A stretch of 63,298 nucleotides of DNA from an uncultured Clostridia bacterium (GCA_944354265.1 CALVPX010000050.1:1-63298); one strand, 5' to 3'. Counted from the first letter of the stretch, positions 51,477 through 60,035 are shown. Made by a program: numbers and translations. Notes: generated by a model not told the origin, from the sequence alone.

Positions 51477-52265
51477 TTAGTTTGTTTGCATTTCCGAAGC
51501 TTTTATAGGCTGTTCGTATGTCTTGTCCCTTCTTGAAAGATCCTCATTGAAGCGTTTATGCCAGACATAGTATATCGCAAAACAGCCCGGCATGCCGAGA
51601 TTTGTTTCGAGACAGGAGTTGACAATGAGCGTTTTAAGACTAGCGGCATTCAAGGGGCGAATTCCGTTTATCAATAGCGAAAATTCCCAGCCAAATTGTA
51701 CGCAAAAACCTATCAGGCAGAGCGTAAGCACATTTACGAAGGCCTTTTCTCCCTCTTTTCTCAGTAAAAGCACAACGAGAATGGTATATGCCACCACAAG
51801 GACTACGCCCATCCAGCCGTGGTATGCACCCGTGGTGCGGGAAGTTGTTATTGTAGCTTCGCCGCCGAGTTCGCATATCGATGGACATATCATCCACCAC
51901 ATCAAAATTAAAAACAACCAATATTTCATCAGTTTGTCGCGGCTGATGCATACCCATATGAAGGCAAAGTTTGTAATGCCGTAGCTCATCGACATCCATA
52001 ACAGCACCAAAAAGGTTCCGCCTACGCCGGCGAGTTGTCCGTCAATGTAAACCGTACGCGTGTGACTGAGCAAATAAAAGCCGCCGAAGTCCACTATCGT
52101 GTACAAAATGCCGCCGAACAGAGCAAAAAGCACTGTTGAATAGCGTTTTTTCCATAAAAGCAGACCTATAAATACAACTAGGAAAATACAGTCTAAAATT
52201 ATATAGAGTAAGTTTAAGTTTCTTGTCGGAACAATATCGAGTCCGCTTTCTGCAAGCTGTGGCAT
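51477..52265 (-). CDS. Multi-helix membrane protein (DUF5692-like)
   Basis: This 262-residue protein has about seven hydrophobic helices and the segments YGITNFAFIWVCISRDKL and WWMICPSICELGGEATITTSRTTGAYHGW. The latter resembles the DUF5692 family as I recall it, without certainty. Family function is unknown. It is coupled to the dikinase gene by a 1-bp overlap and to the DUF1295 gene by an 11-bp gap. Confidence 0.7.
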   Translation of the reverse strand: MPQLAESGLDIVPTRNLNLLYIILDCIFLVVFIGLLLWKKRYSTVLFALFGGILYTIVDFGGFYLLSHTRTVYIDGQLAGVGGTFLVLLWMSMSYGITNFAFIWVCISRDKLMKYWLFLILMWWMICPSICELGGEATITTSRTTGAYHGWMGVVLVVAYTILVVLLLRKEGEKAFVNVLTLCLIGFCVQFGWEFSLLINGIRPLNAASLKTLIVNSCLETNLGMPGCFAIYYVWHKRFNEDLSRRDKTYEQPIKASEMQTN

Positions 52266-54661
52266 TATGCTGCGCTCCTTTTAGCTTCGTACTCTTCCTT
52301 GCTTATGATGGAGATATTGCCATGTGAAGCGTCCACACACAGGTAATCGCCGTCCTTTATTAGCTTTGTTGCGTTTTTAACGTTGACAATTGTAGGCAGG
52401 CAATATTCCCTTGCCACAACGGCTCCGTGCGAAAGCGCGCTCCCGACTTCGGTGACCAATGCGCTGACTAGCGAATAATATGGCGACCATCCTATATCGG
52501 TGAACGGAGCCACAAGCACCTCTCCTTTCTGCAATTTTTCGGCGTCGGAAACATTTTTGACTACTCTCGCCCTGCCGTATATCTTGCCTCTGCAAACGGG
52601 GATGCCTTTGAATCCCTGCCCGTCGCCGTCGGCTTCCGCAGAAAGGGGCTGAGGTTTTCCCACATACACATCGTCAAACGACAGATCTTCCGATTCATTG
52701 AAGAGAGTGCGGCGCGACAAAGCTTTGCGCTTTAACCGGATTTCCCCTTCAAGCAATTGGCCTATTTCCTTGTGGGTCAAAAAGTATATGCTGTCCTCGT
52801 CCGCAAGCAGCCCGTCGGCAACAAGCATTTTGGCGAGTTTTGCGTATTCGTCCTTGAATTTATCTATAATTTTAATAATATTTGACTTTGAAAATTCCCT
52901 GTCGATGACGGCTTGGCGGGCTTTTCCTCCGATCCATCTCAGGGCGCCCTGTTTGGATTTTTTAAATCCCTTAATGTGGTCCTCAATATCGAAGGGAGCC
53001 TTCTCCTCCTCGTCCTTATAAGAGATTATCACTGTATGCAAATTTCTCATGAGCGATGCAGTGTCGTGCTTCCATGCCTTGCTGCGCATCTCGGCCTCTT
53101 TAATCGAGCGGTGGCCGTGCTTTTTGAGGAATTCGACATACAAACCGTTGATCTTTTCATTTTTTGGATTTGTTACAATATTTTTGAGTTGGTTTTCGTT
53201 AAGTTTGCCGGCATCGGGATATTGCAAAATTATTTGCTTTGCGAGTACCTTGAGCGAGGCGAGTATATCGGCGCTTTCAATTCCGTCGATATCTGAAAGC
53301 AGTTGCGAGATGAAGGCCTGATAATCGGCTTTATCCTCAAAATCATTGGAAATAGTCATGTAGAGCGCGCTGTTCATTGCCCCGGAGTAGCTTGAGCAGA
53401 CATAATGGTGGCACAGTGCCTCGTTCATTGCGGGAAGCTTTTCGTCGATTTGTCTATAGAGTGAAGCTGCATCTTTCTGCTCATCAAAGCGCAAGCCGTC
53501 ATTGAGTTTTACGAGGCTCTTTTTAGCTTTCTTTGACGAGAATATATACTTGGTAAACTTTAACATATTGATGAACTTAATGAGGAAAAACGCGTCCTTA
53601 CCCTCTACCGGTGGATAATCTTCGCGGTATTCGCCCATTATAGATAAATTCATTGCGGGAGGCGAGGCCATGCCAACGCGCTTAGACATGCTGTGCAGCG
53701 CCGTCATGTCGAAAAAGAGATGATTGTCCACCGAAAGGGCGGTATAGTAATCGGGACGGTCCTCCACCTTCTTTATTGAACCTATCTGCACAAGCATATT
53801 CCTTATGCCGTAATCGATTGCGAGAACGGATGTCGAAATTGAAAGGGGCGTTACCGCTCCGGGCATCATCTCGCCGATGTTGCGCGACGTCAGCAGGTGA
53901 TTGTCGAGCGAAGTTTTGGGGTCAAATTCATCTATCGAAGTGTCGTCGAGCGAAGTTATGGGCCTCATCTGCAGCCAATAGAGCTCGCCGTTGCCGTCCA
54001 CCGCCCATTCAAGGTCAACTTCGTTGCCGCTGAGTTCGCTTATCTTTTTGCCCTGTTCGTATATTGCGCGCAGCTGATTTTTTGTAAGATTGCCGTCCGT
54101 ATTTGAGCTGAATCTATCTTTGGGAATGGAATATCTGTAAGAGCTGTGTGAGCCGCTGACAAGATTTTCGCCAAGACCGTCCACAGATTCAATCAGAGTG
54201 TCGCCGTGCGCTACAGGGTTTGTGCTGAACATTACGCCTGCGCACTTGGAATCTATCATTTGTTGGACGACGAGGTTCATTTCGGCCTTCTGTCCGTTGA
54301 GGAGCGACTGTGAATATGCTTCCGCACGCTTACTGTTTAACGATTGAAGGCACTTTTCAACCGCTTCTTTAAGCCCGTCCGCGGTGACGTTGAGGCAGGT
54401 TTCATACTGCCCCGCGTTGGAATATTCATTTCCGTCCTCGTTGGAAGCGCTCGAACGCACGGAAACTTTATCTGTCTGCAGGCCGTCGAATGCTCTGCGG
54501 ATGGCGTCAAAGTCGTTTTCGGAAGGGTTTTCGATGTCGGCGATGACAAATCCTTCGGGAACGCGGTAGCCGTTTTTTATCAAAATATCGAGCCCCTTCG
54601 CCTTCCCTCCTATGCTTGCGTAAATATTTTCGGGCAATTGCCCCAAACTGTAAATTTTCAT
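52265..54661 (-). CDS. PEP-synthase/rifampin-phosphotransferase-like dikinase
   Basis: This 798-residue protein has the two ends of the dikinase family. The N-terminal ATP-grasp part (1-245) has GGKAKGLDILIKNGYRVPEGFVI, VRSSASNEDGNEYSNAG, GVMFSTNP, ESVDGLGENLVSG and DLEWAVDGNGELYWLQMRPIT. The C-terminal swivelling domain has the phospho-histidine motif TEVGSALSHGAV (His745). The long central region (about 250-690) is not the PEP/pyruvate TIM barrel and resembles the acceptor-binding part of rifampin phosphotransferases. It probably phosphorylates a small lipophilic molecule. The acceptor is unknown; no resistance function is shown. Confidence 0.82.
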   Translation of the reverse strand: MKIYSLGQLPENIYASIGGKAKGLDILIKNGYRVPEGFVIADIENPSENDFDAIRRAFDGLQTDKVSVRSSASNEDGNEYSNAGQYETCLNVTADGLKEAVEKCLQSLNSKRAEAYSQSLLNGQKAEMNLVVQQMIDSKCAGVMFSTNPVAHGDTLIESVDGLGENLVSGSHSSYRYSIPKDRFSSNTDGNLTKNQLRAIYEQGKKISELSGNEVDLEWAVDGNGELYWLQMRPITSLDDTSIDEFDPKTSLDNHLLTSRNIGEMMPGAVTPLSISTSVLAIDYGIRNMLVQIGSIKKVEDRPDYYTALSVDNHLFFDMTALHSMSKRVGMASPPAMNLSIMGEYREDYPPVEGKDAFFLIKFINMLKFTKYIFSSKKAKKSLVKLNDGLRFDEQKDAASLYRQIDEKLPAMNEALCHHYVCSSYSGAMNSALYMTISNDFEDKADYQAFISQLLSDIDGIESADILASLKVLAKQIILQYPDAGKLNENQLKNIVTNPKNEKINGLYVEFLKKHGHRSIKEAEMRSKAWKHDTASLMRNLHTVIISYKDEEEKAPFDIEDHIKGFKKSKQGALRWIGGKARQAVIDREFSKSNIIKIIDKFKDEYAKLAKMLVADGLLADEDSIYFLTHKEIGQLLEGEIRLKRKALSRRTLFNESEDLSFDDVYVGKPQPLSAEADGDGQGFKGIPVCRGKIYGRARVVKNVSDAEKLQKGEVLVAPFTDIGWSPYYSLVSALVTEVGSALSHGAVVAREYCLPTIVNVKNATKLIKDGDYLCVDASHGNISIISKEEYEAKRSAA

Positions 54662-55683
54662 GATTTCAATTTTCTCTCCTTTATTGAGTTAAACCAACGG
54701 CTTTTGTCGCCGTTGAAACCTATTTCAAATATTCCGCGGTATTTTTCGCCGTCGATTTCAAAATTTGCTATATTTTCGATCAGGCGGTATTGCCCGTCCT
54801 GAAAAATGTATTCCTCGCCATTCTCAATTGTAGCTTTGACTGATATGTTCGACTTATCGGTGAGCTTTAATGTGACTGCAAATTCCTCGGGCGTTACGCC
54901 ATTGCCGATCAAAGACCTGTCATAGTCCGCCTTTAAAATATAGGCCATCGGCCTGTCTTTAGCCTTGAAATTGCCCACCTCAAGCATTGTCATTGCAGGG
55001 TAGGACACCATCGAAAAATTGAGCTGTGAATGTTCGTTGACGGCCATCATCCACAAGTGGTTGTTCATATAGTTCCAATCGCGTTTTCCGTATGAATGGT
55101 CGCGCACGCACGGAAGAGATAATTTAATGCTCTCTTTGTTTAAAACAAGCGTCCCGTGCAATGAACCTGTCTGTTCGTAGTGCACTTGGTTGTTGCGCTG
55201 TACTTCGGCAAAAAATTGTTTGTTCCACTTTTCAAAGGCCATCGCCTTTGCGGTGCGTATGGGCGGCATGTTTGAAAAGAAATCTATGGGCTGTTCGCCG
55301 GAAGCGAACTCCCCGTCAAACTTTGCGTCTACGATGTTGCCCTGCTCATCTTCTATTTGTCCGTCAAATTGAATGTGCCATGTGTCGTTTGTTTTATAAA
55401 TGCTGAGTGGGCAATTTTGCTTAAACAGCATGCGTTTGAGCGAATAACGCTTTTTACCGTCAGAGTAATAAAACCAAACTTCGCTGTGGATATTTCTTAT
55501 ACCTAGACGACAGTAGAAACTTGTATCCGAGCCGTGGGCAGAAAAGTAATAACTGTTATTTATCGTCCAATCCTCATCGCCTTTTAAAGAAAACGATTCG
55601 CCGGCCTGATAATTAAAAGGTTGGTTGCGTTGTTTTTTTTCGATAACTTTTTTCATCAACAACGCCTTTGCGCTGTATAACAT
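54658..55683 (-). CDS. Lipocalin-like (AttH/DUF7064-type) protein
   Basis: This 341-residue protein contains beta-rich domains with DHSYGKRDWNYMNNHLWMMAVN and ESFSLKGDEDWTINNSYYFSAHG, which recall AttH/CrtC-type lipocalin-like folds, often fused or linked to PEP-utilising dikinases and binding hydrophobic ligands. It lacks a signal peptide. I use start ATG 55683 with GGAGG upstream; the longer TTG frame extends into the palindrome. It is first of a four-gene operon and overlaps the dikinase gene by 4 bp. Confidence 0.65.
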   Translation of the reverse strand: MLYSAKALLMKKVIEKKQRNQPFNYQAGESFSLKGDEDWTINNSYYFSAHGSDTSFYCRLGIRNIHSEVWFYYSDGKKRYSLKRMLFKQNCPLSIYKTNDTWHIQFDGQIEDEQGNIVDAKFDGEFASGEQPIDFFSNMPPIRTAKAMAFEKWNKQFFAEVQRNNQVHYEQTGSLHGTLVLNKESIKLSLPCVRDHSYGKRDWNYMNNHLWMMAVNEHSQLNFSMVSYPAMTMLEVGNFKAKDRPMAYILKADYDRSLIGNGVTPEEFAVTLKLTDKSNISVKATIENGEEYIFQDGQYRLIENIANFEIDGEKYRGIFEIGFNGDKSRWFNSIKERKLKS

Positions 55684-55697
55684 TTCAATCCTCCATC

Positions 55698-55715
55698 GTT
55701 GCAAAATTTTGCAAC
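55698..55715. promoter_or_regulatory. 18-bp perfect palindrome in the operon leader
   Basis: GTTGCAAAATTTTGCAAC lies 14 bp upstream of the lipocalin-like start, between the Shine-Dalgarno and the presumed promoter. It is a likely operator for an unlinked regulator. Further upstream to 55910 the region is AT-rich with no gene or strong hairpin. Confidence 0.65.
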
Positions 55716-55914
55716 ATGTTTGTAAGATAACTGTTATTTATAAATTTAGAATAAACCCGAAAGTATAAATATAATTTTATAATGCCTAAATGCGGCGTTT
55801 AAACCAAACAATAATTTAAACGTTTTCAGCCCCGACAGTTTTTAAGGCCGCAAGTGTCTATTATCAAGTCATTCAAAAAATTCTGAAAATTTTAAAAATG
55901 GCTTTAATTTTGGC

Positions 55915-55943
55915 TTGACATCCTAATTAAAATATTATATTAT
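55915..55943 (+). promoter_or_regulatory. tRNA-Leu(AAG) promoter
   Basis: TTGACA (55915-55920), 17 bp, TATTAT (55938-55943), about 22 bp before the mature tRNA. Confidence 0.8.
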
Positions 55944-55965
55944 AAAAAAGCTTTTGAAAAAGCAC

Positions 55966-56050
55966 GCACTCATGGCGGAATTGGCAGACGCGCAAGACTA
56001 AGGATCTTGTGGAGCGATCCATGCAGGTTCAACTCCTGTTGAGTGCACCA
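55966..56050 (+). tRNA. tRNA-Leu, anticodon AAG
   Basis: An 85-nt type II tRNA with encoded CCA. Acceptor GCACTCA pairs with TGAGTGC; the D-arm contains GCGGAATTGGCAGACGC; the anticodon stem CAAGA / TCTTG holds the loop CTAAGGA, so the anticodon is AAG (A34, requiring TadA-type deamination to inosine); a long variable arm (GGAGCGATCC) follows; the T-arm is CAGGTTCAACTCCTG. Confidence 0.95.
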
Positions 56051-56091
56051 ACGCAAAGAGGGCAGCTACTTAGCTGCCCTCTTTGCGTTGG
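56048..56091 (+). terminator. 21-bp hairpin starting in the tRNA's CCA
   Basis: A perfect 21-bp stem with a 2-nt loop; it starts with the final CCA of the tRNA and includes AAAGAGGGCAGCTA. A T-tract is lacking. It may act as a terminator or processing signal, or be a remnant of an insertion. Confidence 0.6.
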
Positions 56092-56211
56092 TATGGACAC
56101 CCACTGTTTTCCGTGTGCCGCGCTCAAGCGGCAACTCCTGTTTCCAAAGTTCGTGACCTAGGTTATCCCTATTTTTCTAATAATGTTAATCACATTGGAA
56201 TTTATTTAACT

Positions 56212-56616
56212 ATGTTAACTAGCGATTTTTTTAAAAAATGGTATTCTGAATTTGCAAAAGGCGTAGATAATACTATCATGTCAGAGCATGTAATAGGCTC
56301 AGGCAATTGCCCGTGGCACATATTTACATGGGGCGGGGTAGATTGTCTTGAGGGCGATGAGGCGCTCAAAGCGTGGTTTGACATTGCAAATGGCGAGAAT
56401 GTGTATTTTTACGACGGATTCAATTACGATTATAACAAATACGACTATGATGACGATTGGGTCGATACCGTAAAGAATGATAAACTTGAACTCACTCCTT
56501 TTATGAAAGTCGGGCATGAAGTGTATATCACCGCGCTTGATTTTTCGTGGACGTTTGTTTGGACGCACGAGGGCTATTGGTTTGGTCCATATTTTTGCAG
56601 GCGCAAGAATAATTGA
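56212..56616 (+). CDS. DUF4275-like protein
   Basis: This frame of 134 residues from ATG 56212 (or longer, open back to 56083) has PWHIFTWGGVDCLEGDEALKAWF followed by VYFYDGFNY and a C-terminal DFSWTFVWTHEGYWFGPYF; that plan matches the DUF4275 family of small cytosolic proteins of unknown function. There is no clear Shine-Dalgarno for either start. The part upstream of 56212 overlaps tRNA-adjacent hairpin DNA and is probably non-coding. It is followed by a strong shared terminator. Confidence 0.7.
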   Translation: MLTSDFFKKWYSEFAKGVDNTIMSEHVIGSGNCPWHIFTWGGVDCLEGDEALKAWFDIANGENVYFYDGFNYDYNKYDYDDDWVDTVKNDKLELTPFMKVGHEVYITALDFSWTFVWTHEGYWFGPYFCRRKNN

Positions 56617-56632
56617 TTTGTAATTGACAGAA

Positions 56633-56669
56633 TGCGGCGGGCGAAAACTTTACGTTTTCGCCCGCCGCA
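56633..56669. terminator. Shared terminator for DUF4275 gene and ABC exporter operon
   Basis: Perfect 16-bp stem TGCGGCGGGCGAAAAC / GTTTTCGCCCGCCGCA with a 5-nt loop, between converging genes. Confidence 0.88.
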
Positions 56670-56671
56670 CT

Positions 56672-57382
56672 TTAATCCCTGCTCTTTAATCTGATAATAA
56701 CAAATATTGTCACGCATAGTACTGCGTAAATTGCCCAAAGTACGGGCAGGTGCCACACCTCAAATGCGGTCATGGCCTTAAATCCTATTGTCGCAGGAAA
56801 AACATAAGCTAAATACTGCAAAAATTCAGGAAGCATTGTTGCGGGAAACATTATTCCCGACAGCATAATTGAAGGAAGAAAAATTATCATTGCTATCATC
56901 GTCAGCTTTGCCTGCGACTTTATAAGCAGCCCAAGCACGCAGCCGATTGCAAGCGTAACAAAGAGCAGCGAAATGAGCGAACAAAAATAAGTGAGCAAAT
57001 TGTTTGGCAGCTGAGCTCCAAATGCTATTGGTGCGACGGCAAAAATTATGAGACATACTATGAACGTATGTAAAAAAGATGAAATAAATTGTGTGACGAT
57101 GCCTAAATAAACAGGTACCCCGTTTGCCTTATACACCTTTTTAACTTCTCCGCCATAAATTTCTATAAGTGACGGCGGCAGTCCTATTAGTGCGCTCATT
57201 GTGATCACGAATACCGACATTGATGGAATAAGCGTATTTTTCGCCGACGGGTCTACAGAAATAAATATCCCGCTCATAAAGAAAAAGAATATCAGCGGCA
57301 CGAGATAACAGGTCACAAGCATGGTTTTGCTGCGTATATCAAGCCTGAACTGAAGTACTATGCCATACATAAATGCCTTCAT
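56672..57382 (-). CDS. ABC-2 type transporter permease
   Basis: This 236-residue permease has six hydrophobic helices (near 20-38, 54-72, 95-118, 130-152, 160-180 and 210-230) and the ABC-2 signature LPSIMLSGIMFPATMLPEFLQYL. It partners the ATPase encoded just upstream (1-bp overlap) in a MerR-controlled exporter, probably for drugs or lipids. CATAGTACT copies occur inside at 56715 and 57354. Confidence 0.9.
   Translation of the reverse strand: MKAFMYGIVLQFRLDIRSKTMLVTCYLVPLIFFFFMSGIFISVDPSAKNTLIPSMSVFVITMSALIGLPPSLIEIYGGEVKKVYKANGVPVYLGIVTQFISSFLHTFIVCLIIFAVAPIAFGAQLPNNLLTYFCSLISLLFVTLAIGCVLGLLIKSQAKLTMIAMIIFLPSIMLSGIMFPATMLPEFLQYLAYVFPATIGFKAMTAFEVWHLPVLWAIYAVLCVTIFVIIRLKSRD
56715..56723 (+). 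repeat. CATAGTACT repeat copy 7 (in the ABC-2 permease)
   Basis: Preceded by TTGTCACG, the long-form flank with one change. Confidence 0.82.
57354..57362 (-). repeat. CATAGTACT repeat copy 8 (start of the ABC-2 permease)
   Basis: On minus, reads TATGGCATAGTACTTCAG. Confidence 0.8.
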
Positions 57383-58197
57383 TATTGTCCCCTCCCTGCC
57401 GCAATGCTCATAAAATGTTCTTCAAGCGTCCCTCTGTCCGTTTTGATGTCCAAAATGTCAACGCTGTCCCTCCTGTACTCTTCAAGTTTTTCAAGCAAAG
57501 TTTTTGTAAGATTGTCAGTTTCAATAATTTGTTGTCCATGCGTTGTTGTTATCTGAATGCTATGCCTTCTGCCTACAACTTGAGTTAATTGCTCAACGGA
57601 GCCCGTAAATGCCAACATGCCGTCTTTGAGTATTGCTATCGTGTCGCTAAGCTGCTCCACCTCCGCCATGTCATGACTCGCAAGAATTATTGTTTTGCCC
57701 TGCGCTTTAAGCTCTTTAATTTTTTTGTGCAGACTTAATTTACCTTCCACGTCGAGGCCGGCGGTAGGTTCGTCCAAAAAAATAATATCGGGATTGCCAA
57801 TCAAAGCGAGCGCAAGGTGCAGCCTGCGCTTTTGTCCTGTCGAAAGTTCGCAGTATTTCTTTTTTGCAAACTCATAAATTCCAAGCTCCTTCAATTGCCT
57901 TTCGTCGGGAGAAGCTTTGTTCCACAGCGCAAATAATTTTACTGCTTCCGTCGGCCTTATAAAAGATTGCAGCGACGACGATTGCAACTGAATACCTATC
58001 TTTCCGTCAACGACGATTTCACCCTCGTCGTAACGCCTCAACCCTTCCACACATTCCAAGGTGGTAGTTTTTCCCGCGCCGTTGGCGCCGAGAAGTGCAA
58101 AAATTTCCCCTTGTTTTACTGAAAAACTTATGCCCTTCAAAACGGCGTGGCTACCATAGCTTTTCTTTAAATTATTTACGATTATTGCATCTTTCAT
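57382..58197 (-). CDS. ABC transporter ATP-binding protein (ABC-2 exporter)
   Basis: This 271-residue ATPase has Walker A GANGAGKTT (near 33-41), Q-loop IGIQLQSSS, signature LSTGQKRRLHLALAL, Walker B IIFLDEPTAGLD and H-loop ASHDM. The C-terminal extension is of DrrA-type exporters. It overlaps the MerR gene by 4 bp and the permease by 1 bp, so all three are one operon. Confidence 0.95.
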   Translation of the reverse strand: MKDAIIVNNLKKSYGSHAVLKGISFSVKQGEIFALLGANGAGKTTTLECVEGLRRYDEGEIVVDGKIGIQLQSSSLQSFIRPTEAVKLFALWNKASPDERQLKELGIYEFAKKKYCELSTGQKRRLHLALALIGNPDIIFLDEPTAGLDVEGKLSLHKKIKELKAQGKTIILASHDMAEVEQLSDTIAILKDGMLAFTGSVEQLTQVVGRRHSIQITTTHGQQIIETDNLTKTLLEKLEEYRRDSVDILDIKTDRGTLEEHFMSIAAGRGQ

Positions 58198-58991
58198 TTG
58201 ATTTCCTCAAAAGGGTCTATATTTTTGCTTTTAAAATATGCCTCAAGCGCCGGAGAGAGAAAGGCATTCATTATATCCTGTTTTTGCTTCCACTCCCTGT
58301 TTTCAGTGTTTACCTCGCCCATTTTCATAAGTTGCGGCAGCATACCCATATCTCCGCCGGTAAACTGTATTATCAGTTGCCAAAATTCTTGTGCAAACTG
58401 TTGTCCCTGCTCGCTGTCAGGTTTAATGCTCGCCTCGCTAAATTGTACGGCTCTGTCGCGCAATTGTTTAAATTTATTTATAAAGGCAAGGCCGCTCTCC
58501 CTGTCGAACTTGTTGCGCAGATAATCGAGCGTGCTTTCGTCAAAATATTTTATCAGCCAATAGTTTTCGTTCTTCATTTGTAAATTGACGATTATGTCGG
58601 CATATTTTTTGAAATCCACCCTCTGCATTTGCAAGACTTCAGCTTTCAAAGCTTTAATATCGTGCAGAGATTGCTTCAACGCGTCAATCTGAGCCTGCAG
58701 GGCGTTGCCCTGTTCGGTCAAAATATTCGCTACATCTTCAGGCGTATCCAACGGGATAATTTTTTCTTTAATTTCAGCCAAAGAAAACCCAAGCGATTTT
58801 AATGAAAGTATCTGATGCAGTTTAATAATGTCCTTGTCGCCGTAAAGTCTGCGTCCGCCTTCGCTTACTGCGGACGGACTAAAAAGCCCTTCGCGGTCAT
58901 AATATTGTAGAGTTCTCACGGTTACGCCCATCTTTTTGGCTACTTCGCCAACCGTCATATAGCCCTGTGGAATAGCTCTGTATTTTTCCAT
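58194..58991 (-). CDS. MerR family regulator controlling the ABC exporter
   Basis: This 265-residue regulator has an N-terminal MerR HTH (YMTVGEVAKKMGVTVRTLQYYDREGLFSPS, then GGRRLYGDKDIIKLHQI) and a long dimerisation coil (about 80-125), then a C-terminal TipAS-like effector domain (about 140-265). The start ATG 58991 follows GAGGTGATT; the longer frame overlaps the promoter. TipA-type regulators sense multiple drugs. It regulates its own operon from a 19-bp-spacer promoter. Confidence 0.9.
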   Translation of the reverse strand: MEKYRAIPQGYMTVGEVAKKMGVTVRTLQYYDREGLFSPSAVSEGGRRLYGDKDIIKLHQILSLKSLGFSLAEIKEKIIPLDTPEDVANILTEQGNALQAQIDALKQSLHDIKALKAEVLQMQRVDFKKYADIIVNLQMKNENYWLIKYFDESTLDYLRNKFDRESGLAFINKFKQLRDRAVQFSEASIKPDSEQGQQFAQEFWQLIIQFTGGDMGMLPQLMKMGEVNTENREWKQKQDIMNAFLSPALEAYFKSKNIDPFEEIK

Positions 58992-59009
58992 AATAATCAC
59001 CTCGGAATT

Positions 59010-59040
59010 ATTATATTTTATTACGCCGCGTAACAAGCAA
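59010..59040 (-). promoter_or_regulatory. MerR-type promoter with 19-bp spacer and dyad
   Basis: On minus: TTGCTT (59040-59035), 19-bp spacer and TATAAT (59015-59010). The dyad TTACG-CCG-CGTAA (59021-59033) sits in the spacer, the exact layout of MerR-activated promoters where DNA untwisting realigns the boxes. Confidence 0.82.
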
Positions 59041-59077
59041 GCGTTTTGATAAAACTTTTTTGATTAGTTCCATAAAA

Positions 59078-59113
59078 AATCGTGCGGAGACATTTTGATG
59101 TCTCCGCACGATT
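59078..59113 (-). terminator. Terminator of the polA-coaE operon
   Basis: Perfect 16-bp stem AATCGTGCGGAGACAT / ATGTCTCCGCACGATT with a 4-nt loop and a T-tract on minus. Confidence 0.93.
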
Positions 59114-59119
59114 AATAGA

Positions 59120-59521
59120 TTATTTCTTTCCCAAATATTTTATTAAGTCATTGACAAACTTTTTCTGTTGGCTTTTTATATAATGTTTAATAAACGGCTT
59201 AAAAATAAACTTTTTTGTATCGACAATTTCAGTAAAAACAATGCCCGTACCACCATCAACTTTGCTGAATAGCCCCGTCCAATGTCCGTTAATATTGCCA
59301 TTTAGAATATCAAACTCCCAATGCTCACAGGGCTTGCAGCAGGTTACAATAAATTCAGTGGCAAAGCCGCTCTTTGAAAATTCAACAAATTGCCCATCAT
59401 CTACAACTTCTACGCCGCTAATATCGCTTCGCCATAAAGGATAGTTGTTAATATTCGTAACAGCCGCCCATACCTTTTGAATATCGCAATTTATTGTTGC
59501 TCTAATTGTAGAAGAAATCAT
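59120..59521 (-). CDS. SRPBCC (polyketide cyclase-like) domain protein
   Basis: This 133-residue protein is a START/SRPBCC-type helix-grip domain: N-terminal STIRATINCDIQKVWAAVTNINNYPLWRSDI is the standard family start, and KKFVNDLIKYL forms the long C-terminal helix. These bind hydrophobic ligands in a cavity. The ligand is unknown. It is the last gene behind a GNAT gene (2-bp gap). Confidence 0.85.
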   Translation of the reverse strand: MISSTIRATINCDIQKVWAAVTNINNYPLWRSDISGVEVVDDGQFVEFSKSGFATEFIVTCCKPCEHWEFDILNGNINGHWTGLFSKVDGGTGIVFTEIVDTKKFIFKPFIKHYIKSQQKKFVNDLIKYLGKK

Positions 59522-59523
59522 AA

Positions 59524-60030
59524 TTATTTTATCAATGCGTATAATTTTGCGTCATGAACGATGCCTTTTTTAATTATTCCCTTGCGCAAAATACCTTCGC
59601 AAATAAATCCGCACTTTTCAAGTACGCGGGCAGAAGCTGTATTTTCAGCAAAAATTTCAGCGTAAATTCTGTTTATTCCCTCAATTTCAAAAACTTCCTT
59701 GACAATCAAATTAACCACTCGCGGCATTATTCCCCTATGCCAATATTCTTTACTTAAGTAATAACCGATAGCTGCGCTGTTGCTGCGACAACCCGTCTGA
59801 ATGGTGTATGAAATGCATCCGATAACTTCGCCGTCAAGGCAAATAGCAAAACATTGTTCTCCACCGTTCAATTGTCCGGCTTTTGCGTAGTCAATAAATT
59901 TGCGCGCATCGTCTATCGTGTATGGCATAACCGAAAGCAAAAGATATCTCTGCACGTCCTCATTGTTGCAAATTTCAGCAAGCCTTGGTGCATCGCCGTC
60001 GTTAAATCTTCTTAAGAATAAATTGTCCAT
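59524..60030 (-). CDS. GNAT family N-acetyltransferase (RimJ/RimL-like)
   Basis: This 168-residue acetyltransferase has RRFNDGDAPRLAEICNNEDVQRYL at the N-terminus, IGYYLSKEYWHRGIMPRVVNLI as the acetyl-CoA site, and ENTASARVLEKCGFICEG, the hallmark of the RimJ/RimL subgroup. The acceptor (a protein N-terminus or a small amine) is unknown. It lies 5 bp downstream of coaE. Confidence 0.9.
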   Translation of the reverse strand: MDNLFLRRFNDGDAPRLAEICNNEDVQRYLLLSVMPYTIDDARKFIDYAKAGQLNGGEQCFAICLDGEVIGCISYTIQTGCRSNSAAIGYYLSKEYWHRGIMPRVVNLIVKEVFEIEGINRIYAEIFAENTASARVLEKCGFICEGILRKGIIKKGIVHDAKLYALIK

Positions 60031-60035
60031 AAAGT

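Noticed and set aside
56083-56211. N-terminal extension of the DUF4275-like gene
   Set aside because: It overlaps the arm of the tRNA-adjacent hairpin and shows no family-like residues; ATG 56212 is kept, with uncertainty.
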